The position numbers were made by a program, and so were the translations under genes. Shown in pieces: positions 41,381 through 49,532 of a DNA stretch of 64,000 nucleotides (its first letter is position 1; each line of letters starts with the position of its first letter). Below the pieces are notes generated by a model. The model did no database searches. It worked only from the letters and a program-made list of their open reading frames with translations, and was not told where the DNA came from. The stretch spans positions 186,001 through 250,000 of the forward strand of contig NZ_JAHDTI010000002.1 in assembly GCF_018531495.1 (NCBI RefSeq). Direction: 5' to 3'. The stretch comes from Nonomuraea sediminis. Its GTDB lineage: Bacteria > Actinomycetota > Actinomycetes > Streptosporangiales > Streptosporangiaceae.

Positions 41381-42430
41381 TCACCCCGGAGCACCGTTGG
41401 CCGGGGTGATGAGACTGCGGTCGATGGCGGCGAGCGCCGGGCGGCCACACTGGCCCATCGCGTCGTGCAACTCGTCGGCGAGGATGCCCAGCACCTGCTC
41501 CACCCCCTGGCGGCCCGCGTACGCCAGCCCGCACAGGACCGGCCGGCCCACCAGCACCGCCCGCGCCCCGAGAGCCAGCGCGACGAGCACGTCGCGGCCG
41601 GTGCGGATGCCGCCGTCCACCAGCACGGGGACCCTGCCGGCGACCGCGTCGACCACCTCTGGCAGGGCGTCCAGGCTGGCCAGGGCGCCGTCGAGCTGGC
41701 GTCCGCCGTGGTTGGAGACGATCACCGCGGCGGCGCCCGCCTCGATCGCCTTGTCCGCGTCGCCGCCGGTGCCGATGCCCTTGCAGATGACGGGCAGATC
41801 CGTCTGCTCGGCCAGCCAGGCCACGTCGCGCCAGGTGACGGGGACGACGTCGCCCACGTTCCCCGATCTGAGGTGGTCAGGGATCCGGAAGCCGCTGCGC
41901 ATGTCGCCGAGCCGGCGTCCCGTCCACGGCACGTCCATGGTGAGCACCAGGGCGGTGGCCCCCGCGGCCTGGGCGCGCCGCGCCACCGACGCGGTCACCG
42001 TGCGGTCGCGCAGCAGGTAGAGCTGCTGCCACAGCACGCCTTGCGGGCCTGCGACCGCCTCGATGGAGTAGGAGGCCAGCATGCCGAGCGTCATCGGCAC
42101 CCCGGCCGCCGTCGCCGCCGCGGCGCACGCCACCTCGCCATCGCGGTGACACAGCCGCATCGGCGCCAGGGGCGCGACCGCGACCGGCATCCGCCAGTGC
42201 GAGCCGAGCAGCTTCATCTCCAGGTCGATCGCGGAGACGTCCACGCCGACGGACGGCCGTAGCCGCCACCTCGCGAACGCCGCCGTGTTGGCCCGCACGG
42301 TGTCGCCCGCTCCGCCCTGCACGAAGTCCCACACGGCACGGTCCAACCGGGCGCCGGCAGCGGTCTCGACGTCCGCCAGGGTCAGCGGCTGCATCCTGGT
42401 GTCCATGGCGGGCCTGGTGCTCGTGCGCAT
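41381..42430 (-). CDS. FMN-dependent alpha-hydroxyacid oxidase/dehydrogenase
   Basis: 349 residues, full length for the lactate/glycolate/mandelate oxidase family. FMN-site and catalytic features: MPVAVAPLAPMRLCHRDGE, KGIGTGGDADKAIEAGA, VSNHGGRQLDGALASLD (His is the base) and VLVDGGIRTGRDVLVALALGA. It oxidises a 2-hydroxyacid to a 2-oxoacid; relatives in natural-product pathways oxidise hydroxymandelate or peptide-derived groups. Its ATG is one base after the stop of the 66-residue peptide gene, so the two are coupled. Confidence 0.88.
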   Translation of the reverse strand: MRTSTRPAMDTRMQPLTLADVETAAGARLDRAVWDFVQGGAGDTVRANTAAFARWRLRPSVGVDVSAIDLEMKLLGSHWRMPVAVAPLAPMRLCHRDGEVACAAAATAAGVPMTLGMLASYSIEAVAGPQGVLWQQLYLLRDRTVTASVARRAQAAGATALVLTMDVPWTGRRLGDMRSGFRIPDHLRSGNVGDVVPVTWRDVAWLAEQTDLPVICKGIGTGGDADKAIEAGAAAVIVSNHGGRQLDGALASLDALPEVVDAVAGRVPVLVDGGIRTGRDVLVALALGARAVLVGRPVLCGLAYAGRQGVEQVLGILADELHDAMGQCGRPALAAIDRSLITPANGAPG

Positions 42431-42431
42431 C

Positions 42432-42632
42432 TCAGCCGGCCCGCCCGAGCGCTTCGTCGATCTTCGTCATCGCCTGCGCAGACAGGTGGCGCATCCGCTG
42501 CAGCTGGTAGACGGTGCGGGCCGAGGCCGCGGGGATCCGCGGCAGCGGAGTGGTCAGCACCTCGTTCGGGTCGTTCCGCGCCTCCGCCGCGGCGTACGGG
42601 CGCCGATGCATCGGTCTGCGCGTGTCGGGCAT
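42432..42632 (-). CDS. 66-residue peptide in the cluster operon
   Basis: Starts at an ATG with AAAGGAGG seven bases upstream, the strongest ribosome site in the operon. The first 25 residues are basic and Arg-rich (PDTRRPMHRRPYAAAEAR). The middle is TTPLPRIPAAS. The last 30 residues form an amphipathic helix (TVYQLQRMRHLSAQAMTKID). No cysteines and no known precursor signature. It could be a small partner of the adjacent oxidase, a carrier-like or leader peptide; nothing decides this. Confidence 0.65.
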   Translation of the reverse strand: MPDTRRPMHRRPYAAAEARNDPNEVLTTPLPRIPAASARTVYQLQRMRHLSAQAMTKIDEALGRAG

Positions 42633-42647
42633 GCTCGTCCTCCTTTG

Positions 42648-44519
42648 CTACGAACGCTCGAAGAGATCGCGGTTGGCCCACCCCTCGGGCAGGCGGGGCC
42701 GCGGCAGATCCACCTGCAGGCGGGCCAGCTCCAGCTCGGCCCCGTCGCGCACCTGGGCGAAGGCCTCGCGCAGCTCCACCAGCAGCCGCCGCAACACCAC
42801 CACCTCCTGCTCCGCCGACATGCCCGCCTCGACTGCTCTGTCGGGCGTACGGCGGGCCGGCTCGACCGCGCTGCCGGGTGTTCGGCGTGCGGACTCGGCC
42901 GGTCTGTCGGGCGTACGGCGGGCCATCCCCTTCCGGCCGGGTGGCTCGATCGGGGTGCGGCGTGGCGCCGCCGTACTCATCGGCGTGCGGTGGGGGCGAC
43001 CGCGAATGAGTACGGCGGCGCAGATCAGGGCGGCCACCGCCAGGAGCCCGGCGGCGACCGTGGCGAAGGCGGGCGTGGGGCCGATCGGCAGCGGGCGCTC
43101 CATCGCGGCGGAGGCCGCCGCGACGCCGAGCGCGCCGCCCAGCATGCGGGCGGTCGTCACCGCCCCCACCGCGGCGCCGTACTGCGCGGGCTCGGCCGCC
43201 AGCGTGCCCATCATCGACGTCGAGGCGGCCAGCGCGCCGAGCCCCAGCCCCATCACTGTGGCCACCAGCACGCTGCGCGCCCCCGGCTCGCGCTCGCCGA
43301 GCATCAGCAGCGCGGCCACACCCACGATCACCCCGCTGAGCAGGATGACCGGCGCGGGCCCGCGCCTGCGGGCGAGCATCGCCGACAGCGGCGCGGCCAC
43401 GATCACGGCCAGCGACATCGGCGCGAGTCCCAGCCCTGCCTGGCGGGCGTCCAACCCGTGCGCGCGCAGGTACAGGGGCGCGACCATCAGCACGGTGAAG
43501 CTCTCCACCCCGTAGAACAGCGTCGTCAACCACCCGAACCCGAACCCGGGCCGCCGCCACAACCGCAGATCGATCGCTCCAACGCCACCGTGACGGACCG
43601 ACGTGGCCACCGCCCCGCCCAGCGCGACCACGGCGAACCCGGCCAACGCCAGCGTCCGCGGCGCCGTCCACCCCCACCGTCCCCCCAGCGAGAGCACCAG
43701 CACCGCCCCACCGATCGCCGCCACCAGCAGCAACGCCCCCGCCAGATCGGGCCGGGCCGCACGCGAGCGCGCCCCCACCAGATCGGCGCGCGGGTGGCAC
43801 GAGCGGGGGACTTCGGCGGTCAGGAGGAGGACGGCCAGGGCGCCTATCGCGCAGGGGATGTAGACCGCTCGCCAGCCGGCGGCCGCCAGGATCGTGCCGC
43901 CGCCCGCCTGGGCCAGGACGGCGCCGATCCCTGAGGCGGCGCTCCACCAGGCCAGCGCGCCCGTGCGGCGTCCGGGAGGAAGTTCGGCCAGCAGGAGGGC
44001 CAGTGAGGCGGGCACCATCATGGCCGAGCCCACGCTCTGCGCGAGCCGCCCCGCCAGCAGCACGGGGAACGTCGGCGCCGCGATCACCGCGCACGCGCCG
44101 AGCCCGAAGGCCGCCATCCCGAGCGCCAGCACGGCCCGCCGCCCCACCAGGTCCGCGAGCCGCCCGGCCGTGGCCAGCAGCGCCGCGATGGTGGCGAAGG
44201 AGATCGTGCTCATCCAGCTCAGCTCGGTCACCGGCAGCGCGCTGCCGATCCTGTCGTCGGCCAGCGCGGGCACGACCAGCGTGGTGGCGGTGCTGTCGGC
44301 CATCCACAGCGCCATGGTCGCCGCGGCCACCACCTTCACCAGCCCGGGCCGCCCGGAATTCCGATGCCGTGCCCCAGCCCGCCCGGGGACCGCGGGCTGA
44401 GCCCCGCCACGAACAGCGGGGGCGTGCCGTACTGAGGGCTGGGTCTGGTGGAAGAGGGTGGGGGCGTCAGGACGCAGGGCGGGCCAGGTGGTGGGCGAGG
44501 GGAGGCCGGCGGCGGTCAC
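42648..44519 (-). CDS. DHA2-type MFS exporter with repetitive C-terminal tail
   Basis: 623 residues. About 14 helices between residues 60 and 515; landmarks ALWMADSTATTLVVPALAD, GRLADLVGRRAVLALG and SLALLLAELPPGRRTGALAW are those of the DHA2 drug:H+ antiporters. The tail (520-623) has three RRTP-containing repeats (RRTPDRPAES, RRTPGSAVEP, RRTPDRAVEA) followed by a helical segment (VVVLRRLLVELREAFAQV). A 60-residue Pro-rich N-terminal extension depends on the GTG start at 44519, four bases after the upstream stop; a start nearer residue 60 is possible. Probable exporter of the cluster product. Confidence 0.88.
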   Translation of the reverse strand: MTAAGLPSPTTWPALRPDAPTLFHQTQPSVRHAPAVRGGAQPAVPGRAGARHRNSGRPGLVKVVAAATMALWMADSTATTLVVPALADDRIGSALPVTELSWMSTISFATIAALLATAGRLADLVGRRAVLALGMAAFGLGACAVIAAPTFPVLLAGRLAQSVGSAMMVPASLALLLAELPPGRRTGALAWWSAASGIGAVLAQAGGGTILAAAGWRAVYIPCAIGALAVLLLTAEVPRSCHPRADLVGARSRAARPDLAGALLLVAAIGGAVLVLSLGGRWGWTAPRTLALAGFAVVALGGAVATSVRHGGVGAIDLRLWRRPGFGFGWLTTLFYGVESFTVLMVAPLYLRAHGLDARQAGLGLAPMSLAVIVAAPLSAMLARRRGPAPVILLSGVIVGVAALLMLGEREPGARSVLVATVMGLGLGALAASTSMMGTLAAEPAQYGAAVGAVTTARMLGGALGVAAASAAMERPLPIGPTPAFATVAAGLLAVAALICAAVLIRGRPHRTPMSTAAPRRTPIEPPGRKGMARRTPDRPAESARRTPGSAVEPARRTPDRAVEAGMSAEQEVVVLRRLLVELREAFAQVRDGAELELARLQVDLPRPRLPEGWANRDLFERS

Positions 44520-44523
44520 GCGA

Positions 44524-45450
44524 TCACCGTCCGGGCTGCGGCAGGTCCGCCGGGTCGCGATGGGCCGTTATGGCGTGGTTCGGGGTGCTGGCGGCCACCC
44601 GCCGTTCGGTCAGGTTCATCGGCCCGATCGACGGCGGCTCAGCCTCCGAACCTGCTCCCGTCGCCGGTCTGGTGTCCGCGCCGTGCGTGGGCCACCCCTG
44701 GGCCTCGGCCAGCGCGCGTAACCGGGCACGTTCCAGCGAACCGCCGTCGGCGGCGTGCTCGCAGACCGCGCGGCTGACCCGGGCGGCCAGCGCCAGGTGC
44801 TCCTGGCAGGCGTCGGCGAGCCTGCGCTCGAGCCCGGCGATCTGGGCCAGCACCAGCTGCATGCGCTGCACCTGGGAGGTGCGCTCGTAGCGGGCGATCT
44901 CGGCCAGCCAGGCGGGCCAGCGCAGGGATCGCGCGACCAGGGCGCAGGTGCGGTCGACGACGAAGTCGCGTTCGAACTCGCTGGGCGAGGTGCACAGCCC
45001 GGCGAGCAGATCGCCGGTGAGGGTGGCCGCCCGGTACGCGGTGGGTCCGAAGCAGGCCAGCCGGCCCAGCGCGGCCTGCAGCATGCGGGCGCGATGCTTC
45101 AGCGCGGACAGGCTCCACCCGAGCACGAGCACGCGGCGCGCGTCCACCTCGGTGTGCCAGCCGACCAGGGCGAGCTGGCGGGCCATCTTGTGGTGCAGCA
45201 CCCAGGCGGCGGCCTCGTCCAGCGGCCTGCCGCTGCCGGGTTCCCTGGTCCAGATCTCCACGCCGCCGAGCGGCCAGTTGCCGCTGGCGACGTCCGCGGC
45301 GGAGCCGGCGATGCGGCGGCAGATCGCGGCGATGAGCGCCTGCTGAGCGCGCGGGAAGCAGCCCTCGCAGGTGTCGTCCTGGTCGGTGTCGGGAGGGGTG
45401 ATGGGCGGCGGCGCGGGGTTGAAAGCCCAGTGCCGAGGGCTTGTGGTCAT
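44524..45450 (-). CDS. Unknown protein, first gene of the cluster operon
   Basis: 308 residues, no family recognised. GGAGGTGG precedes the ATG. Sequence after a Pro-rich start: a CxxC-type pair (DDTCEGCFPRAQQ) and a Trp-containing core (NWPLGGVEIWTREPGSGRPLD, AAAWVLHHKMARQLALVGWH). A long all-helical remainder follows (LKHRARMLQAALGRLACFG, RMQLVLAQIAGLERRLADAC). The helical make-up and the location opposite a terpene synthase raise the thought of a distant terpene-synthase-like or regulatory fold, but no DDxxD or NSE motif is present. Confidence 0.7.
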   Translation of the reverse strand: MTTSPRHWAFNPAPPPITPPDTDQDDTCEGCFPRAQQALIAAICRRIAGSAADVASGNWPLGGVEIWTREPGSGRPLDEAAAWVLHHKMARQLALVGWHTEVDARRVLVLGWSLSALKHRARMLQAALGRLACFGPTAYRAATLTGDLLAGLCTSPSEFERDFVVDRTCALVARSLRWPAWLAEIARYERTSQVQRMQLVLAQIAGLERRLADACQEHLALAARVSRAVCEHAADGGSLERARLRALAEAQGWPTHGADTRPATGAGSEAEPPSIGPMNLTERRVAASTPNHAITAHRDPADLPQPGR

Positions 45451-45528
45451 CGGTACCACCACCTCCGGTGCGGCGTGGGACTCATGAGGTGGAACACGAA
45501 CGCAGAGATCAGCGTGGTGGACGAGCAC

Positions 45529-45556
45529 GCCAACTGTCAAGCCTTTGACAGTTGGC
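45529..45556. promoter_or_regulatory. Perfect 12+12 operator in the cluster's divergent promoter
   Basis: GCCAACTGTCAA (45529-45540) and TTGACAGTTGGC (45545-45556) are exact inverted arms around GCCT. Just to its right is an AT-rich stretch (AGATATTTTCTAAAT, 45561-45575). It lies 79 bases before the operon's first start and 105 before the terpene synthase start. Confidence 0.75.
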
Positions 45557-45614
45557 AACTAGATATTTTCTAAATAGAGAGAATGCCTGGTCAGTGGCCA
45601 TTCACTTGGTCGTC

Positions 45615-45628
45615 GTCAAATGTTTGAC
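45615..45628. promoter_or_regulatory. Second operator sharing the TGTCAA/TTGACA core
   Basis: GTCAAA (45615-45620) and TTTGAC (45623-45628) are inverted arms around TG. The right arm overlaps TTGACA (45624-45629), a likely -35 box. TTCAAT at 45648-45653 is a possible -10, which would start transcription at about 45660, next to the GTG of the terpene synthase (leaderless). Confidence 0.6.
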
Positions 45629-45660
45629 ATGCAGGACGATCATCCGATTCAATCGCCCCT

Positions 45661-46575
45661 GTGATCCCCCCGCTCAGCTCGCCCTTCCCCTCGGAGATCA
45701 GCCCCCACGTCGAGGAGATCCAGGCGGCGACGATGGCCTGGGCAGCGGCGCACCGGCTGCTCGACCCGCACCACACCCGGCAGTTCCTGCGGGCCCGCTA
45801 CGGCGAACTCGCCGCCCGGGTCTACCCCTACGCCACGCGCGAGCGCCTGCAGATCGGCGCCGACCTGTGCACGTGGCTGTTCGCCGCCGACGACGTGATC
45901 TTCGAGACCTCGTGCGGGGTCTCCGACACCGCGCGGCTGATCCCCGACATGTGGCGCGTGCTCGAGGGCGGGCAGGCCCGCGAGCCGACGCCGTTCACCG
46001 GCGCGCTGGCCGACCTGCGCGAGCGCATCGACCGGCACGACCAGGGCTCCGGCGCGCTGCGCAGATGGGCCGACGCCATGATCACCTACGCGCTTTCGCA
46101 GGTGTGGGAGGCGGCCAACAGGGAGCTGGCCCTGGTGCCGAGCCTGGACGACTACCGGTGCATGCGGCGCGACACCGGCGCCATGTTCACCGTGTTCGCG
46201 ATCATCCCGCTGGCCACCGGGCTGCCCCTGACCGAACGGCAGTGGACCGATCCCGACGTGCGCGCCGCCACCGAGGCGGCCGTCGACGTGGTCGTCTACG
46301 ACAACGACCTGTTCTCCTACGCCAAGGAGCGCCTCAGCCCGAACGCGCCCAACAACCTGATCGCCGTGCTCGTCGCCGCGGGCCGCACCTTACGCCAGGC
46401 CATCGACGAGACCGTGGCCATGCGGGAGGCAGCCCTGGCCCGCATGGGCGAGGCGTGCGGGCGCAGCCGCGACGGCGCCCCGGAGGTCGTGGCCTACCTA
46501 CGCGGGCTCGGTTGCTGGATCAGTGGATCGGTCGACTACTCAGCCTCCAGTTCCCGATATGCGGTGACGACCTAG
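45661..46575 (+). CDS. Class I terpene synthase
   Basis: 304 residues from GTG. The aspartate-rich metal motif is D77-D78-V-I-F-E82 and the NSE triad is N215-D-L-F-S219-Y-A-K-E223. The C terminus has WISGSVDYSASSSRY, matching the conserved Trp/Arg-Tyr end of bacterial terpene cyclases. Such enzymes ionise a prenyl diphosphate (C10, C15 or C20) with three Mg2+ and cyclise it. At about 300 residues it is on the short side for a sesquiterpene cyclase. It is divergent from the eight-gene operon. Product unknown. Confidence 0.9.
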   Translation: MIPPLSSPFPSEISPHVEEIQAATMAWAAAHRLLDPHHTRQFLRARYGELAARVYPYATRERLQIGADLCTWLFAADDVIFETSCGVSDTARLIPDMWRVLEGGQAREPTPFTGALADLRERIDRHDQGSGALRRWADAMITYALSQVWEAANRELALVPSLDDYRCMRRDTGAMFTVFAIIPLATGLPLTERQWTDPDVRAATEAAVDVVVYDNDLFSYAKERLSPNAPNNLIAVLVAAGRTLRQAIDETVAMREAALARMGEACGRSRDGAPEVVAYLRGLGCWISGSVDYSASSSRYAVTT

Positions 46576-46668
46576 GTGTACTACCCAGGCGGGTTCCGGC
46601 CCCATACCGCAACCGGCGGCAACCCACCCATCACCAGGTTGACCAACGTCCCTGGGCAGTACACCTAG
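46572..46668. terminator. 18-bp inverted repeat containing both convergent stop codons
   Basis: CTAGGTGTACTACCCAGG (46572-46589) pairs with 46651-46668 (CCTGGGCAGTACACCTAG) with a single mismatch, around 61 bases that contain smaller complementary patches (GGGTTCCGG / CCGGCGGCAACCC). The TAG of the terpene synthase and the TAG of the ATPase gene both lie in the arms. It could act as a bidirectional terminator. Confidence 0.6.
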
Positions 46669-48857
46669 AAGGTGCTCCCCGCCAGGTCGTCGGACATGGT
46701 TCCCAGGTCGGCGCTGTCGCCTGTGGCGTAGGCGACGGCATCGGGCAGGCTCATCGTCTTGCCGCGGGCCAGCGCCGCCTGGTAGGCGTCCTCGCCGATC
46801 AGGCGGCGTATCTCGGCCGCGCACCGGTCGTGGTCGTCGCTGAAGAACGGGCTGCCCATCAACGGCAGACCGTACTCCGTCCAGTTGACCATGGCAGCGC
46901 CCTGCAGCTGGGCCGCCATCTCCGGTGGGAAGCCCGCAGTAATCACCATCTGTGACAGGGCCTCCAGATCCAGGACTATGCCGAGCACGTCGCGGAAGTG
47001 GCGCTTGATGCGCAGTGAGGCCCTGATCGACTCGATCGCCTCGGTGATGCGGCCCAGCTGCCGGTAGGCCATCGCCCGCACGTACTCGGCGTAGGAGCGC
47101 AGCCACTGCTCCCCCGCCGCGTCACAGGTCGCAAGGCAGTCCTCCAGCGTCGGCAGCGCCTCGGCGGCCTGTCCCTGCATGACGTGGACGAGCGCCAGCT
47201 CCACGATGGCCGGCATCAGCACCGGCTCGAGCGTGGCCGGGTCCTGGCGCAGGCTCCTGATGGCCAGGCCCAGCAGCGTGTTGGCCTTGTCCAGCTGGGC
47301 GGTCAGTACCGCGGCCGTGCCGAGCATCTTCGTGCCGATGATCACCGCGTCACTGTCGCCGATCTCGGCGCCCTCCCTGCGGCACTCCTTGGCGCGTGCC
47401 ACCGCGGCAGGGATGTCGCCCTGCGCACAGGCCAGGTACGCCTCCACCCACAGCGCCTTGCACCTGGCCGAGGAGGGCAGCTGGTTGGCGTGCAGGGCCC
47501 GCACCAGGTAGTGGCGGCCCTCGGCGGAGAACCCGCAGGCCACCCAGAGGAACCACAGAGATGTCACCAGCTCCAGGCCGAGCGCCGCCTGGTCGGGATG
47601 GGACAGGCTGTAGTCGATGGCGGTGCGGATGTTGGCGTTCTCGGCGCGCATGCGGTGCCACCAGCGCACCTGGCCCGGCCCCCACCAGGCCTCCTGGCCG
47701 CGCTGTGCCAGGCGCAGGTAGTAGTCGCGGTGCCGGATCCGCATCGTCTCGGTACCGGCCAGCTGCTCGAGCCAGCCCGCGCCGTACTCGCGCAGCGTGT
47801 CGAGCATGCGGTAGCGGATCGTGCGGGTGTTCTGCTGCACGGTCAGGATCGACTTGTGCACCAGCCCGTCGAGCAGGTCGTCGATCTCGTCGGGCAGCAG
47901 CCCGTCGCCCGCGCAGGCCTCGCGGGCGGCCACGCCGTCGAAGTCGGCGGCGAAGACCGACAGCCTGGCCCACAGCAGCCGTTCCGCGGGCTCGCACAGC
48001 TGGTGGCTCCAGCCGATGGCCGCGCGCAGGGTGTGATGCCGCGTGACGCCGCTGGTCTCGAAGAGTACGGCCGGCGTCCGCGGCGGCAGGATCCCGTCGG
48101 TGATGTCGTCCACGGCCCCCTGCTGGGTCAGGTGGTCGGTGGTCTGCGCGACGAGGTCCAGGATCTGGTCCACCGACAGGCCGCGTAACCGTACCGCCGC
48201 CAGCTCCAGGGCCAGCGGGATCCCCTCCAGCCTGCGGCACAGCCTGGCCACGCCGGCGGCGTTGTGCGGGCCGAGCTCGTACTGCGGCAGCACGTCCCTG
48301 GCGCGGCTGACGAACAGCTCGACCGCCTCGGCCTCGCGCTCGCCGTCGCGGGTGACGCTCATCGGCGGCACGACGATCACCAGCTCGTCGGGCAGGTTCA
48401 ACGTCTCGCGGCTGGTGGCCATGATCGTCATCCCCGGCGCGGCCTGCAGCAGTGTCGTGACGAGCTTGCGCACCGCGCCGATCATGTGCTCGCAGGTGTC
48501 CAGGACCAGCAGCAGGTGCTTGTCGGCGAGGAACTCGACGAGCACCTCGACGTCGGGCCGCGCCGACACGTCCGCCAGCCCGAACGACGAGCTGATCGCG
48601 CTGGCCAGCACGTCGGGGTCATCGAGCGCCCACAGCTCCGCCAGCCACACCCCGTCCGGATAGCGGCCCGCGGCCTGCAACTGCCGGGCGGCCTGTAACG
48701 CCACGCGCGTCTTGCCTACTCCCCCTGTGCCCAGGGCGGTGACCAACCGCGCCTGCCCCACCGCGGCCGAGATGCGGGCCACCAGCTCCCGCCGTCCTAC
48801 GAAGCTCGTCCTCTCGGGCGGGAGGTTGCCCTCCCGACGCCAACGAAGAGATCCCAA
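46665..48857 (-). CDS. AfsR/LuxR-type STAND ATPase without DNA-binding domain
   Basis: 730 residues from a TTG with AGGAAGGG seven bases upstream. An NB-ARC-like ATPase occupies about 15-330: Walker A GTGGVGKT (43-50), Walker B LLLVLDTCEH (about 113), then MATSRETLNLPDELV and LCRRLEGIPLALELAAVRLRG. From about 400 come TPR-like helices (CKALWVEAYLACAQGDIPAAV, SYAEYVRAMAYRQLGRITEA). Related regulators carry a SARP or LuxR helix-turn-helix; none is present here. It may signal through protein contacts. Convergent with the terpene synthase, so a cluster link is possible. Confidence 0.88.
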   Translation of the reverse strand: MGSLRWRREGNLPPERTSFVGRRELVARISAAVGQARLVTALGTGGVGKTRVALQAARQLQAAGRYPDGVWLAELWALDDPDVLASAISSSFGLADVSARPDVEVLVEFLADKHLLLVLDTCEHMIGAVRKLVTTLLQAAPGMTIMATSRETLNLPDELVIVVPPMSVTRDGEREAEAVELFVSRARDVLPQYELGPHNAAGVARLCRRLEGIPLALELAAVRLRGLSVDQILDLVAQTTDHLTQQGAVDDITDGILPPRTPAVLFETSGVTRHHTLRAAIGWSHQLCEPAERLLWARLSVFAADFDGVAAREACAGDGLLPDEIDDLLDGLVHKSILTVQQNTRTIRYRMLDTLREYGAGWLEQLAGTETMRIRHRDYYLRLAQRGQEAWWGPGQVRWWHRMRAENANIRTAIDYSLSHPDQAALGLELVTSLWFLWVACGFSAEGRHYLVRALHANQLPSSARCKALWVEAYLACAQGDIPAAVARAKECRREGAEIGDSDAVIIGTKMLGTAAVLTAQLDKANTLLGLAIRSLRQDPATLEPVLMPAIVELALVHVMQGQAAEALPTLEDCLATCDAAGEQWLRSYAEYVRAMAYRQLGRITEAIESIRASLRIKRHFRDVLGIVLDLEALSQMVITAGFPPEMAAQLQGAAMVNWTEYGLPLMGSPFFSDDHDRCAAEIRRLIGEDAYQAALARGKTMSLPDAVAYATGDSADLGTMSDDLAGSTF

Positions 48858-49067
48858 AGTGGCACCCTTCCTACCCGAACCTGCACGTCACGGCGATGGG
48901 TGCGGTGATCGTCCTGCCGATCACACACACCGGTGAACTGTTCGTTCGCCGAGGAGGTGCGTCCGGCGAAAGTGGTGCATTCTTATTACCTTCGATCGAC
49001 GAGCGATCACGGCCGGCCCTAGAGTGGGAACGGCCAGGCGGATCATCCACGGGCTGAAGGGACGTTC

Positions 49068-49532
49068 ATGGCGCTGTCGCCGCTCGCCCAGCAGGTGGCA
49101 GGCACCCTGCGGGCGTTGATGGAGCGGACGCTCGCGCCGAACGGCCTGCCCTGGGCGGACAAGGGAAACGGCAGCAGGCGCCTGGCCGCGGCCATCAAGG
49201 AGCACAACGGCGGTACGGGACCCAGCTACCAGACGTTGCTCAACCTGCTCGATGGCACGATCATGACGCCCCTGCCGGGCACGCTGTTGCCGATCGCGCG
49301 TTTCTTCGGCGTCACCCTGGCCGATTTCGGCCTCGAAGAGGACTCCGACACCAAGCTGCTGCAGTTGCTCGATCGCGCTCCCCATCTGCGCGCGATCGCG
49401 CTGAAATTGGCCGACCTGCCTGACGAGGTCGTCGACAGGTTCGAGCAGCAGCTTCTCCACGTGGATCTCGCCGCTTCTCAGCTCGACGGTCCCGTCTCCC
49501 CACCGGCGTACGAAGAAGTCTCTGACAGCTGA
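49068..49532 (+). CDS. Small XRE-like helix-turn-helix protein
   Basis: 154 residues. The first 80 residues look like an extended XRE domain (ALMERTLAPNGLPWADKGNG, SYQTLLNLLDGTIMTPLPGTLLPIARFFGV), the layout seen in small actinomycete regulators. The C-terminal half is helical (LLQLLDRAPHLRAIALKLADLPDEVVDRF). No neighbour shares its operon; it is divergent from the STAND ATPase with 210 bases between them, so it may regulate that gene. Confidence 0.72.
   Translation: MALSPLAQQVAGTLRALMERTLAPNGLPWADKGNGSRRLAAAIKEHNGGTGPSYQTLLNLLDGTIMTPLPGTLLPIARFFGVTLADFGLEEDSDTKLLQLLDRAPHLRAIALKLADLPDEVVDRFEQQLLHVDLAASQLDGPVSPPAYEEVSDS

Noticed and set aside
41381..42632. Mycofactocin locus (small peptide plus FMN oxidase)
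   Set aside because: No radical-SAM maturase, RRE protein or peptidase, and the peptide lacks the mycofactocin C-terminal end.
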